Counted from the stretch's first letter, positions 1 through 8,754 are shown. The stretch: DNA of 64,000 bases from Bin55 sp009840545 (GCA_965208815.1 OZ242357.1:2976001-3040000); one strand, 5' to 3'. The notes: generated by a model from the sequence alone, not told the origin. Made by a program: numbers and translations.

Positions 1-1255
1 CAACACTGTATGCACCTGTCGTCTTAACGGAACCTGGTTCCATAGCAGCTACTAATTCAGCACCTTCTTCGGGGGATTCACTCGATATTTCTCTCAAGGC
101 CGCTGAAGACGCTGTTTCCTGAAGATCGGGAGGTAGAGCATCAATGCCATCCAACACCTCCCTTGGTTCGCTATACGCCCAGGTTCTAACTACCGACTCG
201 GTCACTGCTTTGCGCACAGACGCTCTCTCGATTCCAATCGCTGCTGCTAGAGCAGCACGAGGGTCAGAGATTGCCCATGTATCTGCAATGTCGCTAACAA
301 TGAAGTGGTATGGATCATTCTCGATTGTCAGTGCGTAGTTGAAAGCACCTTCAGGATCGTCTTCCGCAACCTCCTCGAGGACGCGACCAATCAATTCGTC
401 CCTGGTTTCTGTATTGGTCAGCGAGTGATAGACGCGATCCAGCACACCCAATCCACTCTTCTCAACCCATGCCGTCGCAACTCGGGTAATAGTCCTATAG
501 CTCGCCGGGTCGTCCTGCAAGTCAATGGCCAGTTCGTTCCAAACAGTCTCTGGGTCGGCGATTGCCTCGTCAATTTTTCGTTGTGCGATAGCTGAAGTCG
601 CAATCTGCTCGTTGTCAAGGTCTCGGGCAATCACCCGGATCGTGTCATCGGAAAGGTCCGTCCGTTCTTCCACGATCGCGCTCAGAGCATCGCGCTTGTA
701 GTGCAGTTCCAGTTTCCTGGCATGCGAAATGGCCTCATCAAGGTTGGAATGCGCCCAATCCTTATAGATGCTCGTTACAAGACGCCTACGGCTGTTGCTG
801 AATTCCATTTCCAGGACAAGGGTCAACGCCCGACTTGGATTTTGGTGAGCAAGTCTCTGAGTCATCGCGAATTGAAGGTCGAACCTATCCGAGTCACCGA
901 ATAAGTCTTGAGACTGAGTTAGTAGATTTACTACTTGCTCTTCATCCAGATCGGACAGAAGCATGCGCAACGCCAATTGTTGCTCTGACGCACTCTTCAT
1001 GCTTGCTATTTCATCGAGACTTCGAACAGCGAACTTTGGAGGTTCCGGCACGTCGGAGACTTTAGCGGACGAAGTTTGTACCTGGGTAGTGGATTCAATC
1101 TTGGCGGGAAAGGGCGGAGCGACGCCATCCGCTACTCGGCCGTTGTTCCCAGAGTCTACGAACAGCCAAAACACTGTACAGGAGCCTCCAACGCCAATGA
1201 GGACACCAATGGTGATCAACAACGCAAAGCGACCATGGGATCTACTGAGTTGCAT
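1..1255 (-). CDS. Membrane-anchored helical-repeat protein, copy 1 (3' end outside window)
   Basis: The frame opens at an ATG at 1255-1253 and stays open to the window edge, so the C-terminal part is missing. The product begins with a short basic stretch and one hydrophobic segment (about residues 10-32), then a Pro/Ser/Thr-rich linker, then alpha-helical repeats. It aligns almost without gaps to the next gene (1293-3197): both share RSLDEIASMKS, the SEQQLALR block and the LTQSQD block. The hydrophobic segment looks like a signal anchor, so the repeats are probably periplasmic. The start lies 37 bp beyond the stop of copy 2, so the two are probably co-transcribed leftward. I recognise no named family; a protein-protein scaffold is an inference from the repeats. 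Confidence 0.8.
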   Translation of the reverse strand, partial: MQLSRSHGRFALLITIGVLIGVGGSCTVFWLFVDSGNNGRVADGVAPPFPAKIESTTQVQTSSAKVSDVPEPPKFAVRSLDEIASMKSASEQQLALRMLLSDLDEEQVVNLLTQSQDLFGDSDRFDLQFAMTQRLAHQNPSRALTLVLEMEFSNSRRRLVTSIYKDWAHSNLDEAISHARKLELHYKRDALSAIVEERTDLSDDTIRVIARDLDNEQIATSAIAQRKIDEAIADPETVWNELAIDLQDDPASYRTITRVATAWVEKSGLGVLDRVYHSLTNTETRDELIGRVLEEVAEDDPEGAFNYALTIENDPYHFIVSDIADTWAISDPRAALAAAIGIERASVRKAVTESVVRTWAYSEPREVLDGIDALPPDLQETASSAALREISSESPEEGAELVAAMEPGSVKTTGAYSV

Positions 1256-1292
1256 GAGAGAGGTCACTACGCCTAGCTATTCACCGAAACAA

Positions 1293-3197
1293 TCAAAAGG
1301 TCTCGAAAAGGGACTGCAACGCTTCGAAATCACCTTTCTCAAACGCTTTCGCATGCTCGTCAGTGAGGTGTTTTTTTGCCTCCTCAACTTGCTCGTCTGA
1401 TAGGGCTTTGGAATATCGATTGGTTGTTACAAGAAGGATGGCCGCTCGAGACCTGTCCTCCTTTGACGGAAAACGGTCCATCGACTTGAGCATGCCTTTG
1501 GGATCAGTCGAAGCCCACATTGTAGATATTGCCTGATATAATTTACCTCTGTCGGACTCTGGCACCTGTTGGACCATGTTGAAGGTCTTATCAATCTCGT
1601 CTTCCATTAGTAATGATTGAGTTACCAATTGGAACGACATGAGTTTCGTCGGTCCTCCGCGTACCCGAGGTAGTAGCTCTATGGCTTTGTCTACGTCCGA
1701 TGAAGCTAGAGATGAAATCACGCTTAGTTCCATTCCCATCCCCCCACGACTAAACATCCCAAATCCGGACTTGTCCTCATCGATAGGTTGTGCCAGCGCA
1801 GTGCTCATGGCTAGCTCGGGATCGACCCTTGCGAGGGTGTGCATGATTGAAGACAACAGTTCGGATCTTATCTCTTCGACACCCGGCTCATTGAGAATCC
1901 ATTCAAGTGCCGCCTTGTGATCGTGACGTGCCCAGTTACTAACGACATTACTCGCACTTGACATCTTTACTGAGCCTGACTCCATAGCAGCCACCAAGTC
2001 AGCAGCTTCTTGAGGAGATTCTCTAGATATCGCGATTAACGCCGTGCGAGCCGCTGACTCTTGAAGATCGTCAGGTAGAGAATCCAGACCTTCCAACACA
2101 GCTTTTGGTTCATCAAATGCCCAGGTTCTGACCACCGATTCCGCTACGGCTTTGCGCACCGACGCTCTCTCGATTTCTAGTGCAGCAGATAAGGCGGCAC
2201 GAGGGTCAGACTTTGCCCACCTACCTGCGACGCTGCTAATGATCGAGTTGTATGGGTCTTTCTCGAGAGTCAGTGCATAGTTGAAAGCACCCTTGGGATC
2301 GGTTTGAGCAACCTCCGCAAGGACGCTACGAATGACATCGTCTCTGGTTTGTGTATTGGTCAGCGAATGGTAGATCTGGTCCAGCACGCTCAATCCACTC
2401 TTCTCAACCCACGCAGTCGCGACTCGAGAAACAGTTCTAGAGTTCGCGGAGTCGTCCTGCAAGTCAACGGCTAGTTCGTTCCACGCTGTCTCTGGGTCGT
2501 CGATTGCCTCCTCTATTTTTCGTCGTGCGATAGCTGAAGTCGCAATCTGTTCGTTGTCAAGGTCTCGAGCAATCGCAAGGATGGTGTTATCGGAAAGGTC
2601 CGTCCGTTCCTGCACGATTGCGCTCAGAGCAGTTCTCTTGAAGTGTGGTTTCAGCCTCCCAGCACGCGAAACTGCCTCGTCGAGGTTTGAATGTGCCCAA
2701 TCTCCAAAGATGCTCGTTACAAAACCTCCTACGTTGTAGCTGGTATCCATGTCCAAGACAAACGACAATGCTCGACCTGGATTTTGGTGAGCTAGTCTTT
2801 GAACCATTGCGTATTGGAGGTTGTACCTATCCGATTCCTCGAAGATGTCCTGAGACTGAGTTAGTAGATCGGCTACTTGTGCTGCACTCATATCGGACAG
2901 GAGTACGCGCAGCGCCAGTTGTTGCTCCGACGAACTCTTCATGCTTGCTATTTCATCCAGACTGCGAACAACGAACTTTGGCGGTTCTGGCGCGTTGGAG
3001 ACTTCAGTGGGTGGACTTTGTACTTGGGTGCTGGGTTCAATTGCGGCGGGAGACGGTGGAGCAACGGCATCAGTGTGTTGTTCGTCGTTCCCTAGGGCTA
3101 CGAACAGCCAATACACTGCGCAGGCAGATCCGACACCAACTAGGAAAGCGACTGAGAGGAGAACGACAAGACGACTCGGAGAGCTATTGGTTTGCAT
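1293..3197 (-). CDS. Membrane-anchored helical-repeat protein, copy 2 (634 aa)
   Basis: This is the intact member of the tandem family. Residues 1-8 are polar/basic and 9-32 form one hydrophobic segment. Residues 35-75 are a Pro/Ser/Thr-rich spacer. From about residue 80 there are some ten degenerate helical units of roughly 35-55 residues, marked by a WA-x-x-D-P-x-x-A-like signature (GRWAKSDPRAAL, RTWAFDEPKAVL, SNWARHDHKAAL, TMWASTDPKGML). The C-terminus is charged and helical (EEAKKHLTDEHAKAFEKG). No catalytic motif is visible. HEAT-like or TPR-like solenoids of this kind usually bind other proteins; that role is inferred. It is flanked by a paralogue on one side and a decayed paralogue on the other, so the locus has duplicated repeatedly. 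Confidence 0.8.
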   Translation of the reverse strand: MQTNSSPSRLVVLLSVAFLVGVGSACAVYWLFVALGNDEQHTDAVAPPSPAAIEPSTQVQSPPTEVSNAPEPPKFVVRSLDEIASMKSSSEQQLALRVLLSDMSAAQVADLLTQSQDIFEESDRYNLQYAMVQRLAHQNPGRALSFVLDMDTSYNVGGFVTSIFGDWAHSNLDEAVSRAGRLKPHFKRTALSAIVQERTDLSDNTILAIARDLDNEQIATSAIARRKIEEAIDDPETAWNELAVDLQDDSANSRTVSRVATAWVEKSGLSVLDQIYHSLTNTQTRDDVIRSVLAEVAQTDPKGAFNYALTLEKDPYNSIISSVAGRWAKSDPRAALSAALEIERASVRKAVAESVVRTWAFDEPKAVLEGLDSLPDDLQESAARTALIAISRESPQEAADLVAAMESGSVKMSSASNVVSNWARHDHKAALEWILNEPGVEEIRSELLSSIMHTLARVDPELAMSTALAQPIDEDKSGFGMFSRGGMGMELSVISSLASSDVDKAIELLPRVRGGPTKLMSFQLVTQSLLMEDEIDKTFNMVQQVPESDRGKLYQAISTMWASTDPKGMLKSMDRFPSKEDRSRAAILLVTTNRYSKALSDEQVEEAKKHLTDEHAKAFEKGDFEALQSLFETF

Positions 3198-3372
3198 GAG
3201 GTAGGTCGTTACGATGTGTCGACTCTATGCTATACGTTCGAGCCTCTACCAGCAAATCTCCAACAATTGGCGCAATCCTTTGGAGTGATCAGCCGCCATC
3301 GCCAATAGGGGACGAATAGTCTGTGTGGCTTTGGTTCATCTCCAGCATATAGTTTGCCCCGTAAGTCACTGA

Positions 3373-4420
3373 TCATTCAAAATCTTGGAATATGGATTGC
3401 AATACACCGGCTTTACCTTCCTCGAGTGCTTTCGCATGCTCCTCCGTGAGGTATTTCTTAGCCTCCTCAACCTGCTCTTCTGACAAGGCCCTTGAAAATT
3501 GATTGGTCGATAGAAGTAGGACGGCAGCTAGAGACCTGCCTTCCTTTGACGGAAAACGGTCCATCGACTTGAGCATTCCTTCGGCATCTGTCGTTGCCCA
3601 AGATGTAGGTATCGCCTGATATACTTTCTCTCTGTCGGGCTCTGGAACCTGTTGGACCATGTTGAATGCCTTGTCAATCTCATCATTTATTAGTAGCGAT
3701 TGAGCGACCAATTGATACGACATAAGCTTCGTTGGGCCTTCGCGTACTTGAGGCAGCTCAATGGCTTTGTCAACGTCTGAGAAAGCTAGAGACGAATTCA
3801 CAGTGAATTCCCTCCCAACTCCCCTAGGACCAATCATCCCAAGTATGGAATTGTCATCAACGATGTGTTGTGACGGCGCAGCGCTCATTGAGAATCCACT
3901 CAAGAGAAGCATTGTGATCACGACTCGCCCACATACTTGCAACACTTCTCGCACTGGAAGTCTTTACGGAACCCGGTTCCATAACACGTACTAAATTTAC
4001 AGCTTCTTCAAAGACTTACCAGCTATCGAGCTTATTGCTGATGAAGACGCTCGCTCCTGAAGATCGGCAGGCAGGGCATCAATGCCCTCCAATACGGACT
4101 TTGGCTCATTAAGTGCCCAGACTCTGACCACCATTTCCGAGACTGCTTTGCGCACAGACTTTGTTTGATTCCCAAAGCAGCTGCCAAGGCGGAACGAGGG
4201 TCAGAGGTCGCCCATACACTTGCGATGTCGCTAACAATCGTGTGGTGTGGGTCACTTTCGAGAGTCAGTGCGTAGTTGAGAGCGCCGTCAGACTCAGTTT
4301 GAGCAACTTCCCTAAGGACGTTACGAGTCACGTTTTGTCTGGTCTGAGCATTGGTCAGTGAATGGTAGATTCGATCCAGAGCCCCCGATCCACTTTTCTC
4401 AACCAAAGCCGCCACAATCC
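3373..4420 (-). pseudogene. Decayed third copy of the helical-repeat protein
   Basis: Homology to copies 1 and 2 runs through this stretch but in pieces. The part at 4032-4420 matches the middle of copy 2 (EKSG..LD.IYHSLTN.QTR). It then loses frame near 4161, where one base is missing relative to copy 1. Out-of-frame homology continues through 3955-4031. Near 3885 about 100 bp present in copy 2 are missing, between the matches to ALEWILNEP and ALAQPIDED. The C-terminal 160 residues (3373 to about 3850) are open and close to copy 2, ending LQSIFQDFE. The N-terminal anchor and first repeats are absent, and homology stops near 4420. I call it a pseudogene; an open frame at 3373-3954 could still give a short product. 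Confidence 0.85.
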
Positions 4421-4485
4421 CCATGAGAACAAAAGTGAGGCTCGTGTGTAACTTGCTGACCAAAAAACAAACATGAATGAATGCG

Positions 4486-4514
4486 TTGACAACGATTTGT
4501 AAATCCAGTACACT
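4486..4514 (+). promoter_or_regulatory. Candidate sigma-70 promoter of the ATPase gene
   Basis: A perfect TTGACA box at 4486-4491 is followed after 17 bases by TACACT at 4509-4514 (4 of 6 matches to TATAAT). It is placed 46 bp before the ATG at 4560 and lies in AT-rich sequence. Recognised by eye only. Confidence 0.45.
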
Positions 4515-4559
4515 TTTAGTATTATCCTCCCAAATTAAAAGTCATATTTTAAATATGAG

Positions 4560-5755
4560 ATGTTAGTAGTTCGATCTGCTTCCTCTCAAATTGAAAGAGC
4601 TTTGGCGCGCCAAGCAAGCGTGATTCTAGTAGGACCTCGACAAGTCGGAAGACAACCCTTGCGCTTCAGATCGCGGAAGGACGTCCTGCAACGTACATTG
4701 ATCTCGAACAACCCAATAATCAACGTGTTTTCGATGAGCCCGCGCACTTTTTCGAGCAACACGCAGAGTCTTTGGTGATATTGGACGAGGTGCATCGCGT
4801 GCCCGAAATTTTTTCGGTGATCCGCGGGACCATAGATCGTGCTCGAAGACAGGGAAGACAAACAGGAATGTTTCTCTTTCTTGGATCGGCATCCATGAAA
4901 CTGCTAAGGCAAAGCAGCGAAAGTCTTGCTGGTCGCATCGCGATAGTTGAACTCGACGCCATCAACGTTCTCAAAGCGCACACAGCAGGAATCGATCAGA
5001 CCCAGCTCTGGATGCGTGGAGGATTTCCACTAAGTCTTACAGCAGCCTCATTGCAGGATAGCTTCGAGTGGCGTTCAGATTTCATAAGAACGTATCTTGA
5101 ACGCGATATTCCAAGTTTTGCGAAGGGTGCAAATGTATCGCTGTTGGATAACCTCTGGACGATGCTTTCGTACGCTCAAGGCTCCATTCTTAATCTCTCC
5201 TCCCTTTCCAGATCCCTTGGAGTGTCGTCGCCCACCGTTCAACACTACATCGATCTACTTGAGAAATTACTACTGATTCGATTGATTCGCCCATTTCACG
5301 CAAACATCAAGAAACGATATGTCAAGAGCCCAAAGGTCTTTATACGTGATAGTGGATTGGCTCATGCTCAACTGGGACTCATGACAGACGTGCAAGTTCT
5401 TGGTCACTCTATTGTCGGTCACAGTTGGGAAGGATTTGTGATTGAGAACATTCTGAGCGTTGCGCCACCTAGATCAAGATATGGCTTCTATCGTACTGCC
5501 AAAGGCGCAGAGATCGACTTAGTCCTTCAGTTTCCAGGACTTCAATCTCTCTGGGCACTGGAGATCAAGCGAAGCGTTGCCGCCTCAGTCCGTAGAGGTT
5601 TCTATACTGCGAGGAACGATGTGTCTGCGACCAAGAGTTTCTTGGTGCATCCGGGGAGTGAGCGATTTATGCTCAAACATGGCGTGGAAGCAATAGGTCT
5701 TCTCGAACTCTGCGAGCAAATCTCCGCTGGGTCACATGAAGGACACATTTCATGA
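4560..5755 (+). pseudogene. DUF4143-type AAA+ ATPase, frameshifted in the Walker A motif
   Basis: The product is the common bacterial P-loop ATPase with a C-terminal DUF4143 nuclease-like domain. The N-terminal frame (4560 onward) reads QIERALARQASVILVGPRQVG and then breaks at 4649-4651. There GGA-AG-ACA is read where the family has GKT, so one A of the lysine codon is missing. Adding one base restores a continuous protein into the second frame: TTLALQIAEG, the Walker B LVILDEVHRVPE (near 4770), a GSAS sensor, a winged-helix-like segment, then the DUF4143 part with WEGFVIENIL and a KGAEIDLVL...EIKRS nuclease-like motif. As it stands the ribosome would make a 72-residue stub, and the 4772-5755 frame lacks the P-loop. 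Either a dead gene or a sequencing indel. Homologues occur near toxin-antitoxin and defence genes; their cellular role is not settled. Confidence 0.85.
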
Positions 5756-6000
5756 GACTTCATGACTAGTAGTAGCCACAAGACTTGAGAACTCTAGATG
5801 TGTTTCACAGCTACGGTAATCGCAAAGCACGGTCCGCGTTAATTGCCTTACTTCTAGCGTTCCTGATATTCGTGGTCTTGAGATCAATATCTAGATTGAG
5901 AACGGCACCGGAGCGTATTCACTAAACACACCAGTGCTCTTGGAAAGGGCAATCCCCTGTTCTCGTAACATACTAGGTTCCCAACTGGGAGAATACCGAG

Positions 6001-6918
6001 GTGAGCGTAAACCTCGTAGTCGCTGTCACTGACGATCACTGGTTCGAAACACTTCGAAAGCGTCCTGAATTGACAGAGGTCAATTTCTGGTCACCCGGAA
6101 CGAAGAACTTCAAGGCACTAGTACCTGGCGAGCTCTTTCTCTTCAAGCTTCATGCACCTCGCAACGCGATCGCCGGTGTAGGTGTCTTCACACACGCAAA
6201 TTTACTCCCGGTATCCATGGCGTGGGATGCTTTCGGAGAAGGCAACGGTGCGCGCTCGTTAAGTCAAATGAAGGAACAGATCGCGAAATACCGATCTGAC
6301 GGTACGGACCTTCGCACTGACTTTCCAATTGGGTGCCGGATCCTTACTCAAACCATCTTCTTTGAAGAAAGAAACTGGATTCCAGTTTCCAATAGCCTGT
6401 TTCCTACCAATGTGCCGATTAAAAAGTACAACACCAGCGAGTCAGATGGACTACGACTGTGGACATTAGTCAGTGAGCAAATCGAACAAGCTACATTAGG
6501 CTCAATGGAGTCGAGATGGCCTCGTTACGGCGAACCTCAGATCATTCGTCCCCGACTTGGTCAGGGTGCTTTTCGAGTTGTGATCACCGACATCTATAAC
6601 AGACGATGCGCAGTCACTGGCGAGCGAACGTTACCAGCGCTCGAAGCCTCGCACATTCATCCATACAGTGATGGAGGTAAGCACGAACCGAAGAACGGAT
6701 TGCTTCTGCGAGGCGACATTCATCGACTCTTCGATCGCGGATACGTAACCATTACTCCCAAACTGCATTTTGAAGTCAGTCCGAGAATCAAGGAGGAGTT
6801 CGAAAACGGGAGGGACTACTACTCTTTGCATGGAACTCAAGTAGCCTCGCCTCCACAAGTTCACTTGCGCCCTGACCCCAAAGCGCTGGCTTGGCATAAC
6901 GAGCACCGATTCCTCTAA
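6001..6918 (+). CDS. HNH endonuclease with N-terminal PUA-like domain (305 aa)
   Basis: GTG start at 6001. The C-terminal half carries an HNH nuclease core: RRCAVTGERTLPALEASHIHP with His218, Asn232 (KNGLLLR) and His241 (DIHRLFDRGY), the pattern of HNH_2 proteins annotated as putative restriction endonucleases. The N-terminal 125 residues (EVNFWSPG, LVPGELFLFKL, RNAIAGVGVF, AWDAFGE.NGARS) resemble the compact PUA/EVE/ASCH-like modules that read modified bases in type IV restriction enzymes. That assignment is by feel of the sequence and is not proven. The next gene, another HNH protein, follows after 15 bp on the same strand, so they are probably co-expressed. Likely role: cleavage of foreign or modified DNA. 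Confidence 0.8.
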   Translation: MSVNLVVAVTDDHWFETLRKRPELTEVNFWSPGTKNFKALVPGELFLFKLHAPRNAIAGVGVFTHANLLPVSMAWDAFGEGNGARSLSQMKEQIAKYRSDGTDLRTDFPIGCRILTQTIFFEERNWIPVSNSLFPTNVPIKKYNTSESDGLRLWTLVSEQIEQATLGSMESRWPRYGEPQIIRPRLGQGAFRVVITDIYNRRCAVTGERTLPALEASHIHPYSDGGKHEPKNGLLLRGDIHRLFDRGYVTITPKLHFEVSPRIKEEFENGRDYYSLHGTQVASPPQVHLRPDPKALAWHNEHRFL

Positions 6919-6933
6919 CACTAGCAATTCGCA

Positions 6934-7896
6934 ATGATTGACGATACTCAAGATACATTGATTCGCGCTGCAGCGTTCAAAAAGGTCCAGGACTTGCAAC
7001 AAAACCATTTGTTTCTGACCTCGAAAGAACTATCGCCTGGTTTCATTTTCAACGGGCAGCGCGTACCATTTGTAAACCCACAACGCGGGATTTTCAAGCC
7101 GAAAAGCATGAACTTCCTACTTTCTGTGAAGACCGTAATCCCACGACCAGGAAATAGGGTTTGGTACGACGACCAAGTACTCGCACATCAACAAATCTTC
7201 GCAAGCGAAGATTTGATCGATTACTCATTTCAGGGCGAAAATCCCGAAGCTGCAGACAATCGCTGGCTTCGTGAAGCATATGAAAATCGCGTACCCATAA
7301 TCTACTTCCTTGGTGTGGCTCCTGGTAGTTATGAAGCGATTCTTCCGGTGTTTATCTCAAGTTGGCACCGTGAAAAACTCAAGGTAGATCTTGTATTCGG
7401 ATTGCCTAACCTAGACGAAATCACGACATCGAAGACTCTCACCCCGAACCATCTTGGTTGCTATCCGGAAAATTCTGGCGAACGGCGTTATGCTCTTCAG
7501 ACAGTAAAGAAACGCTTGCATCAGTCGTCCTTTAGAGAGGCCATTATTCACGCGTATGACGGTCGCTGCGCCGTGTCTGGCATCCCGGAAACACTGCTTC
7601 TTGATGCTGCGCACATTGTTCCAGACAGACACGAGCTTTTCGGCCAACCCATCGTGCAGAACGGGTTGCCTTTATCCAAGATCCATCACGCAGCATTCGA
7701 TGCGCACTTGCTCGGCATAGATCCAGATTACCGTATTCACATTTCGGATCGACTGCTCGAAAAGAAGGATGGACCGCTTTTGGAATCGTTGAAGGGTCTT
7801 AGAGGAAAAACCATCCATCTGCCCAAACGACTTTCAGACTATCCGGATCAGGAACGGCTAGAAATGCGTTTCCAGAATTTTAGATCTGCGGTGTAG
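6934..7896 (+). CDS. HNH endonuclease, COG3440-like (320 aa)
   Basis: This is a second HNH protein, 15 bp after the first. The nuclease core is at residues 205-260: GRCAVSG, the DAAHIVPD stretch with His227, Asn243 in VQNGLPL, and His251-His252 in KIHHAAFDAHLLG. The tail (LKGLRGKTIHLPKR, DQERLEMRFQNFR) is typical of predicted restriction endonucleases of this group. Its N-terminal part (PFVNPQRGIFKPK, PIIYFLGVAPGSYEA) is the family's own conserved domain, probably for substrate recognition. It does not resemble the N-terminus of the neighbouring HNH protein, so the pair is not a simple duplication. No methyltransferase or ATPase is linked to them in the window. Confidence 0.8.
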   Translation: MIDDTQDTLIRAAAFKKVQDLQQNHLFLTSKELSPGFIFNGQRVPFVNPQRGIFKPKSMNFLLSVKTVIPRPGNRVWYDDQVLAHQQIFASEDLIDYSFQGENPEAADNRWLREAYENRVPIIYFLGVAPGSYEAILPVFISSWHREKLKVDLVFGLPNLDEITTSKTLTPNHLGCYPENSGERRYALQTVKKRLHQSSFREAIIHAYDGRCAVSGIPETLLLDAAHIVPDRHELFGQPIVQNGLPLSKIHHAAFDAHLLGIDPDYRIHISDRLLEKKDGPLLESLKGLRGKTIHLPKRLSDYPDQERLEMRFQNFRSAV

Positions 7897-7898
7897 AA

Positions 7899-8201
7899 CT
7901 AATAGACATCCGACAGCAAATTGCCAATTGACACAATGCAACCGGTGCGAGGATTACTGTGCCGTTCGCACCATATCGAAAGTTTCATTGGTTCTAGCTC
8001 ACGCCGTAGACCTAACCTCTGTTCCTTTGCAAATTGGTGCACCAATTCGCGCTCCCTGATCTCTGCGTCTGTCGACTCTATCGCCCATGAAACGTCGTCA
8101 GCTCCACGAGTTTGTCGCCCTGGACGGCTAGCCCGCAGTTCCCGTAGCAGCCCAGCATCGGCTATCGCGTGCGGAATCAACCGCGGAGCCCGATCCGCCA
8201 T
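7899..8201 (-). CDS. Hypothetical protein (100 aa), doubtful
   Basis: This leftward frame fills the gap between the second HNH gene and hicB, and its stop falls 3 bp past the HNH stop. The product is charged and helical (ELRASRPGRQTR, EIRERELVHQFAKEQRLGLRRELE). I recognise no family. A rightward frame also runs through the same bases, so at least one of the two is accidental. It may be a remnant of a lost gene. Confidence 0.25.
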   Translation of the reverse strand: MADRAPRLIPHAIADAGLLRELRASRPGRQTRGADDVSWAIESTDAEIRERELVHQFAKEQRLGLRRELEPMKLSIWCERHSNPRTGCIVSIGNLLSDVY

Positions 8202-8238
8202 ACAATCACATCAAGGAATCAAAGAGCCGTTTCTTCCA

Positions 8239-8448
8239 ATGCAGTCATATACAGCCGTTGTCGAGTTCTGCACAGTGACCGACCTCTATGTCGGCTACAT
8301 ACCTGGGCTACCGGGCGCACATAGCCAAGGGAAGACACCTGAAGAACTCAACGAAAATCTCAAGGAAGTTGTCTCAGTGATCTTGGAAGAAGGCACACCT
8401 GAAATGGAGGGCAAGTTTGTTGGTACACAGATTGTTGAAGTGTCCTAA
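8239..8448 (+). CDS. hicB: HicB-family antitoxin (69 aa)
   Basis: A small protein with the HicB fold signature: Y.AVVEF near the start, LYVGYIPGLPGAHSQGKT, then an amphipathic helix (PEELNENLKEVVSVILEE). Antitoxins of this short type neutralise the HicA mRNA interferase by binding it. I chose the ATG at 8239 because the family alignment begins there; the longer frame upstream has no family content. The damaged hicA follows after 6 bp, so this is the usual two-gene module in the hicB-first order. No separate DNA-binding helix-turn-helix is evident in this short protein. Confidence 0.8.
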   Translation: MQSYTAVVEFCTVTDLYVGYIPGLPGAHSQGKTPEELNENLKEVVSVILEEGTPEMEGKFVGTQIVEVS

Positions 8449-8454
8449 CAGCCG

Positions 8455-8680
8455 ATGTCCCGGGCTCCGGTCCTCAAACCACGAGAAGTAGTTTCTGTTC
8501 TTAGAACCCTTGGTTTTGTAGAAGTCCGACAGCGCGGCTCGCCAAGCGTTTCCGCCACTCCGACGGTCGAGTTACAACAGTTCCTGTTCATCTGGTCGCG
8601 ATATTTCACCGACGTTACTTCGCAGTATTGCACGCAATATTGGAATATCGCTCGAGGAGTTCGTCTCGCATCTAGACTAG
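8455..8680 (+). pseudogene. hicA: HicA toxin, two single-base losses
   Basis: Frame 1 gives the canonical HicA beginning (PVLKPREVVSVLRTLGFVEV, then RQRGS). The frame then moves at about 8541-8543, where one base is missing from the codon for the catalytic His of the G-S-H motif. The next frame reads KRFRHSDGRVTTVPVHL. At about 8594 a G is missing and a third frame reads RDISPTLLRSIARNIGISLE and ends with TAG at 8680. All three pieces together make a complete 75-residue HicA (double-stranded-RNA-binding fold, mRNA interferase). As sequenced, translation instead runs on in frame 1 to 8685 with an unrelated tail. Toxin activity should be lost while the antitoxin stays intact. Confidence 0.8.
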
Positions 8681-8698
8681 AGTAGCTTGGACCGACGC

Positions 8699-8723
8699 CG
8701 GTTCACTGCTCTCGGGTGAACCG
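8699..8723. terminator. Hairpin between convergent hicA and carboxylase genes
   Basis: CGGTTCAC (8699-8706) pairs with GTGAACCG (8716-8723) around a 9-base loop. It lies between two converging stop codons (8680 and 8755). There is no T-run, so termination strength is uncertain. Confidence 0.4.
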
Positions 8724-8754
8724 ATGCCAACAGAATTGACAGACCCTGAGCCCA

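Noticed and set aside
7921..8238. Long N-terminal extension of hicB in the same frame
   Set aside because: HicB homology starts at the ATG at 8239; the 106 codons before it are Ser/Arg-rich and not protein-like.
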